From NCBI GenBank assembly GCA_030549175.1, contig JAUKUA010000002.1, forward strand, positions 4,216,001 through 4,280,000: a stretch of 64,000 bases of DNA, written 5' to 3'. The notes beneath the pieces are model-generated. The model saw nothing but the letters and a program-made list of their open reading frames with translations, had not been told where the DNA came from and did no database searches. Below, one piece after another: positions 56,299 through 64,000 of the stretch (its first letter is position 1; every line of letters starts with the position of its first letter). The position numbers and the translations under genes are program-made. Source of the stretch: Lasiosphaeris hirsuta. Lineage: Eukaryota; Ascomycota; Sordariomycetes; Sordariales; Lasiosphaeriaceae.

Positions 56299-59075
56299 AG
56301 CCGGCCGATTGTTTGTTTTGTTCCAGGAAATCTTCGACGATGGCAACTGGCGCGTCGGATGTGACCAAAAAGCTAGGATGCGACAGGGTCTGGTAGGGTG
56401 GTAAGGTCTGATGGGTCGGTCTAGCACCCGCATGAGGTTGGTTCCCTTGGTGGGCTCTGAGATCCTGTTGGGGATCTAGGAATTGCTGTCTTCAAGGACG
56501 GATGCTTGTTCCCGTCGCGACTTGGCAGTGGATTGGACTGCGCGCGAACCCCCCACCTTCTACGCCCCACCTTCTAGAATAACCCCGCCGACCCTGCCCC
56601 GCAAATCGCACTTTCAACTTTTTAGATTTGAGATGATGGCTGCTTTCCAGATCCAGCAATCCGACACAACAGCCGAACATGTCGAGGCAACCCAACCGAC
56701 TACGTGCTCAGCCAAGTCGCACGTTTCAATTTTTCCCATCATGTACGCAAGCTTAGTACAGTATGGGCATCAATAGAAGCCAGGCAGCATAACAGCATAC
56801 AGCAAACCAGCAGCAGACTAGGATGGACAGCAGCAGGGTGTCGGATGCAAACCCAGTCAGTGGGAGCTTACACTCGCATTTTGCACGATTCTCGACAGCG
56901 TATGGTCGACGGTGGAGGGGCAAAGGCGGCAACCGTCATCGGGCACCTATTCTGAACTACACTACTGCGCACACTTGCTTGCGAATCGGAGGAGGTACCA
57001 GGGATACGGCCCCTGAATGCCACAGTAGTAAGGCCTTGCGCGACCTCCCCAAAGGCCCAATAGGCAGGATCTGGGCCTCGAATCTTCCAATCTTCGCTAG
57101 GGGCGTTTTCCATAGCTTCCCACAGCTTCAGCCTAGTCTACATGGTGTATATACCTTGCCCTAGGGTTGCTATTGCGCGTGCAGCGGTGACGATCGCACG
57201 TTTGGTAGTCGCGCCGGTTTTCGCACCGGCCCGCTCACACCACGGAAGCAGCGAGAGAGTCCACCTCGAAATTTTTATTATTATTTTTTTTTAGTTACCG
57301 TTTCTAGTCATAGAAATCGGGGCAAATGATGCCCAATGTCTTTCACCCAGTAATACCTTGGGATCTAGACGGGTGATACCAGCTTTAAGATAGCAATATA
57401 GTGCGTTCTTTCAGGAAAGATGCCGAACGCTCCGGCATCTGGAGGGCTCAAATGCGAAGCCATAGGCACTGAATTTTTTGAGTGCGCATTTGCGCAAATG
57501 CAACCTACAATCTCTTCTTGTTCGTTGTCCCTCGCTCCCCACATTTCCCACGCACGCATGGCCGCGCAGGCGGTATCTTGTTTTCTTTTCCCGCTTATTG
57601 GGCACTACTGCTGGTGCCAGGCCTATTTTTGATGTACTTTTTGTCGATTCCATGCAGCGATGCCCCCATTGCCCCCCGTTTTCGTGCTCTCGACCGCCCC
57701 CGATACGTTGCGCAAAAGCGGAAAGCAGCAACCAGCCTTGCCGGGGGGGTAGGGGGGGTTCTGCACCATCTCGACTCTCGCCCTTTCGCTGGCTGACGCG
57801 ACTGACAACTCAGTAGGCGGCATGGAGCCGGTGTCCGAAGGATACGGGAGTCATGGACACTCTATCGAGGTGTCTCAGGCCGACCGCCGGTCCCAGGTTA
57901 CCGTCTACCTGTCACGTCGTCGCTGGCTGCTGGCCGCTGGTTGATGGGCCCGCCCGGCGCAATTCATCTGGGGAAACCAGGAGTGTCCTGGGAGCATTGC
58001 TGCCCAAGCTGGCACTAGGTTGGCTGCTGCGTACAGGCTCGCACCGACGGCACCGCCATGGATACCATGGGTGTAATGGATGCCATGTAGGCCATGTATG
58101 ATGGGCTGACGGATGACGGTCTTGATCCTGTTCTTCGCAGATGAGCAAAGACAGCGGCTTGACTTGCAGCTGCTGGCTGGCGGCTCTCGATCCTCGTACC
58201 CGCCCCCCGGACCAACCCACACCTCACAATGCAGCACGGCCTCGGTGGGCGAAAAGCCCTGTAGGCAAACGCACGAGGGAAATACTGGCAAAACTATAAG
58301 ATGCCCGGGGTCTCGGTCTCCCGGTCCATGTATCCAGCGTCCAACCTGTGTAATTCACCGCCCTGCGGCAGGAACAACATTGGAACGTCATTAAAACAGC
58401 CAGAACACGGCGCTCACGGTCCAGAGACGGCCCAGAGATATCTTGAAACCGCTGTCCACGGGTGGCCCCCATTCTTGACAATATTCCGCCATCGTCGCCC
58501 CTCGTTGCGCCCCTCGCATCCTCCGCCCGCAAGGCACGGCCTAGTCGCCCACACCCCGTCGATTCACAGTAGATCGGCACCCCAGCAGCTGTCGGCACCC
58601 ACCCGTCGCGTCTTCTTGTTTTCTCTATTTCTCTCTCCTCTCCGTCTCCCTGCCAGTCAAGCAGGCATCCCCTTGCAACGCTCTCAAAGAGGGCAGAAGC
58701 AAAGCAGCGACCGCAGATCTGGCATCTGCCAGTTAATTCTCCCCCTGCACCCCACCCCCAGTGCAGCGTATCCCGAATCCAATTGCACCTAATTGCAACT
58801 GCTCGACCTCGCCTGATTGCTTCTGATTTCCCCCCTCCGCATTGGGAATCAGCCTGTGCTGCACGAAGCCTGCGCCTGGTTTTCGCACGATATTATCATG
58901 ACAACCAACCGAAGCCCCTTATCTTCTCCTCGTTGGAGGTTCATTCTTTGGGTGCTGACGCCTTGAGTCCCTACGCTTCTCCCCCGCCATTTTTTTTCTC
59001 TGAGGTGTCTACCCCACATCGACCAGAGACCACCCCAGACCCCGGCCCAGCACGCAGAGACCGCAGACGCCGTCA
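56299..59075. other. 2.8-kb region with no recognised gene
   Basis: Short ORFs on both strands, none with motif or splice support. A perfect 6-bp inverted repeat with a 6-nt loop (GCCGGT/ACCGGC) is at 57213-57230. The part after 58,500 is C/T-rich and probably promoter and leader for the next gene. Confidence 0.5.
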
Positions 59076-60071
59076 ATGCAACGGGCACACAAATTCCGCC
59101 CAGGTGCTGCAGACTGCCAGACCATGCGGCCTACTACACCAAACCTGAAAATTCCTCGGAGTATGGGACCTTCGTCCCCTCCACAGACTCCCACGACTAC
59201 ATCGCCGGTCTTGGGCCCCCAAAACAGTCCCAAGACGTGGCCAATGCCCCCTCACCACCCCCATCATCACCCCATGGCCTCCGCCTTCACCGCCCGGCTT
59301 GGCAAGGGCCCGAATTTTAGCCACCCCCGGGGAACTCGCCACGACCAACTGTCGCCGAGGTCCTCCAGCGTATCACTGTCCTCATCCTCGGACGAGGACG
59401 ACGTGCACCCCAGTCCCCTCCCTCGCCGCTCCCTCACCCCGGAGCGACGCAACCTGACCCCGCCGGCCACACGGGTCAGGACAGGGCGCGTCGTCACCCA
59501 GGCCGCCTTCATCGTTGAGGAGCTCAGCGACTTTGGCGACAGCGATCATGATCGCCTCGACATTGTCCGCCCGCATGCCATAGAGTATGCCGAGTCGGAC
59601 CGCAGCCGCTCGAGGTCTCGGAACCCCCCAGAGATCGACCAGAACATCATGTACAACCTCCGGGATCTCAGCTGCGGCGATTCAGATGAGACCGACATGG
59701 ACGAGGCCGAGTACCAAGAATTCCTGATCAAGCGGCGAGAGGCCAAAAGACGCAAGCGGATGACCTCGGGCAGCATCGGCAAGCGGACAATTAGCGAGAG
59801 CATCGGCAGCGACACAGACCGGGAAGATCTCAAGCCTTTCCCCTTTCTCAGCACTGACGAGGCCGGGTCCAGTGCCCGCCGCCTCCGCCGAAGGCTCGGC
59901 CACGGCGACCGCCGCAGTCTGCAATTTCAAGACCCGCCGCCGCCAAGAATCGACGAGCTCGACGAGCCCGATTCGAGCGAGGACGAGATTCTCATTAGCG
60001 AGACACTCGCGCGGGAACTTCCCTATTACGAGTACGTCAGCATGGAGGTTGATTCTCCAGAGCCGTGCTAG
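59076..60071 (+). CDS. Unrecognised acidic, Ser-rich protein
   Basis: A single open frame of 331 aa from ATG 59076; the next in-frame ATG is at 59124. I do not recognise a domain. It has a Pro/His-rich N-terminus, an SSSVSLSSSSDEDD acidic block, SLTPERRNLTPP with Ser/Thr-Pro sites, a run of Glu/Asp with RRREAKRRKRM-like basic residues around 59,735-59,765, and an acidic C-terminus. The basic patch could be a nuclear localisation signal. Codon use is GC-rich at third positions like the neighbours, supporting a real gene. It is likely disordered and possibly nuclear; no function can be given. Confidence 0.6.
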   Translation: MQRAHKFRPGAADCQTMRPTTPNLKIPRSMGPSSPPQTPTTTSPVLGPQNSPKTWPMPPHHPHHHPMASAFTARLGKGPNFSHPRGTRHDQLSPRSSSVSLSSSSDEDDVHPSPLPRRSLTPERRNLTPPATRVRTGRVVTQAAFIVEELSDFGDSDHDRLDIVRPHAIEYAESDRSRSRSRNPPEIDQNIMYNLRDLSCGDSDETDMDEAEYQEFLIKRREAKRRKRMTSGSIGKRTISESIGSDTDREDLKPFPFLSTDEAGSSARRLRRRLGHGDRRSLQFQDPPPPRIDELDEPDSSEDEILISETLARELPYYEYVSMEVDSPEPC

Positions 60072-60198
60072 TCGATCCGAATTGGCCGGCCGACGACAAC
60101 ATGCTTACACATACACCACACTACACATAAACCACACACCGACTTAACACTACACGATACTCATTTTTGCTTATTGTCTTACTTTCTAATAACCACGA

Positions 60199-60258
60199 AT
60201 GACGACGACGACGATGATGACGACGATTGATGACGACGATGACGACGAGAGCGACGAG
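60199..60258 (+). repeat. GAC/GAT trinucleotide microsatellite
   Basis: About 20 units of GAC or GAT with interruptions, in the probable 3' flank of the acidic-protein gene. Confidence 0.8.
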
Positions 60259-61102
60259 GCTCGCAAGACTACTCTGCATGCGCGGTGCGAGTGGTATATT
60301 TCTCATGAGGCACAGGGGGCATACGTGAGGCGGCATATTTTTGGGTTGGCAACAGGCGTATTTATGGTCTTGTTGCTGGAAGAGGACCCGGGCTCGAAGT
60401 GGGACAGCAGATGGTCGAGGTTGGGCTGTCGCGTGTTGTGCCGTCGCAATTTGGGATACAACGCTGTACAGCTTATGGTTAATGATACCTCATAGACTTG
60501 GGAACGTGCATTGCTTTTTGGATGACAGCCCACAACTGAAGCAAAGCTCCGGCAAGGAGAAAGGGGCAGGTTCAACTTTTAATGTTTTCTCAATTTTATG
60601 GGGCTGACATGGCTACCAATATTTTGGCGGCATAGACATATTTTATAGAATGGGGCTCTCATGAGCTCAATTGTATCTGATCGAACATCACACTTGCGCA
60701 TGCTATTCGCCGTTCGTACGAAGCACCCCGACCTTGTGTGACCACTGCTGACTTGCATGTTCTCCTGCACAAAATGTGACAACACAAACGTGAGTGCGTA
60801 GCAGGGTTAGTGGGGGTTATTGAGCGTCAGGGTTGCAATCCGGGATCGGGGCGGAGCGCACGAATAACAATGAGCTTGGTGTTGGCCCACAATACCCTCA
60901 TAAAATTGTATCTCTTTACAATTTCTTTTGGCGGTATTTGTACAAAACATTGCTATCCTAATTGAGCACATGCAAATAAGAATAAGTTTCGGTCAATATC
61001 TATGATTTGCGGAAATCGTGCTGTTCCAATTGGCAATGCATCTTATCAGGGCCGATTTTACGCCTGGGCTACCCCCACCAATCAGGGGAAATCCCCCAAC
61101 AG

Positions 61103-61182
61103 CACGCAAGCCACATTTCACGCAAGCCACATTTCACGCATGCCACATTTCACGCAAGCCACATTTCATGCAAGCCGCATTC
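61103..61182 (+). repeat. 16-bp tandem repeat, five copies
   Basis: The unit is CACGCAAGCCACATTT. Copies start at 61103, 61119, 61135, 61151 and 61167; the third has one change and the fifth three. Confidence 0.9.
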
Positions 61183-61580
61183 CCAACCGCCTCAACGCCC
61201 CAACGCCCTAACGCCTCATCGCATTTCGCATTTATGGCAGGAGATGAATCCGATCAGGGGCGATTGGAAAGGTCCCTCCTCCAACGTGACCGTGACCGAC
61301 CGACCAAGGCAACATCTCGTGGCATACGCCTGTTCTGTGCCACCATCACGAGCTGCCCTTGAGACAGAGAGCTGTCTTCGGTGCTGATCCCATTCACAAA
61401 AGCAACAAGGCTCGAACACGTTTCAATTTTGCGTGAACTGCGCGCTTCAGGCCTGCGCGCGCCCGCTCTCCCAGCTTCCATCATTTGACTTTGAGTGTGT
61501 GTCTATATCCCGACACTCGAGCCCGACGTGATTACCGATTTGATCCCGACTCGCAACACTACATCAAGCCAGAGGACGAG

Positions 61581-64000
<2,420 letters not shown>

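Larger units (their letters stand above)
60072..61580. other. Intergenic, upstream of taf12
   Basis: 1.5 kb including a GAC/GAT microsatellite (60199-60258) and a five-copy 16-bp tandem repeat (61103-61182). The taf12 frame is open upstream of its ATG to about 61,485, but there is no ATG there. Confidence 0.55.

Noticed and set aside
60199..60495. ORF beginning with Thr/Met/Asp runs
   Set aside because: The start is a GAC/GAT microsatellite and the rest shows no domain. It lies in the probable 3' flank of the acidic-protein gene.

Overview
This window is nuclear DNA of a filamentous ascomycete, most likely Sordariomycetes and plausibly Sordariales/Chaetomiaceae. The evidence is genes with several short introns (about 50-130 nt, GTRNGT donors, CTAAC/CTGAC branch sites, YAG acceptors), a GC-rich coding bias, and fungus-specific families: NoxA-type NADPH oxidase, Spc34, Fig1, a BCK1-type MAPKKK, Sld2, a GH5 steryl-glucosidase-like enzyme and a cytochrome b5-acyl-CoA dehydrogenase fusion. 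I modelled 20 protein genes by joining exons by hand and checking reading phase across every junction. TAF12 runs off the right edge. I saw no tRNA, rRNA or CRISPR array.

Layout, left to right: sld2 (-) and a TOPORS-like RING E3 (+) share a divergent promoter. Next come a glutaryl-CoA dehydrogenase-like gene (+), a 1.85-kb Mutator-like (MULE) transposon relic with 141-bp terminal inverted repeats and an 8-bp target duplication, a Ubc4/5-type E2 (+), a 3.8-kb gap, noxA (+), fen1/rad27 (+), the b5-ACAD fusion (+), a complex I 21.3-kDa subunit (-) divergent from a Ubp2-type deubiquitinase (+), msh2 (-) divergent from trm10 (+), pri1 (-) divergent from the GH5 glucosidase (+), bck1/mik-1 (+), a GH47 mannosidase (+), fig1 (-), a DsbA-like oxidoreductase (+), spc34 (-), an unrecognised acidic Ser-rich protein (+), and taf12 (+, partial).

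Themes: four S-phase or repair genes (sld2, fen1, msh2, pri1) lie within 37 kb. The promoters of three of them carry the MluI cell-cycle box ACGCGT. A ubiquitin theme also recurs (RING E3, Ubc4, Ubp2), but the genes are not adjacent and this may be coincidence.

The observations most worth checking are: (1) the MULE deletion derivative with a broken FAR1-type domain; (2) an in-frame 43-codon continuation after the TAG of the Ubp2 gene, which reads like a ubiquitin-interacting motif; (3) an initiator ATG of that same gene split A|TG by an intron; (4) a 5-nt microexon in fen1 that carries the codon for catalytic Asp34; and (5) the shared ACGCGT promoters.
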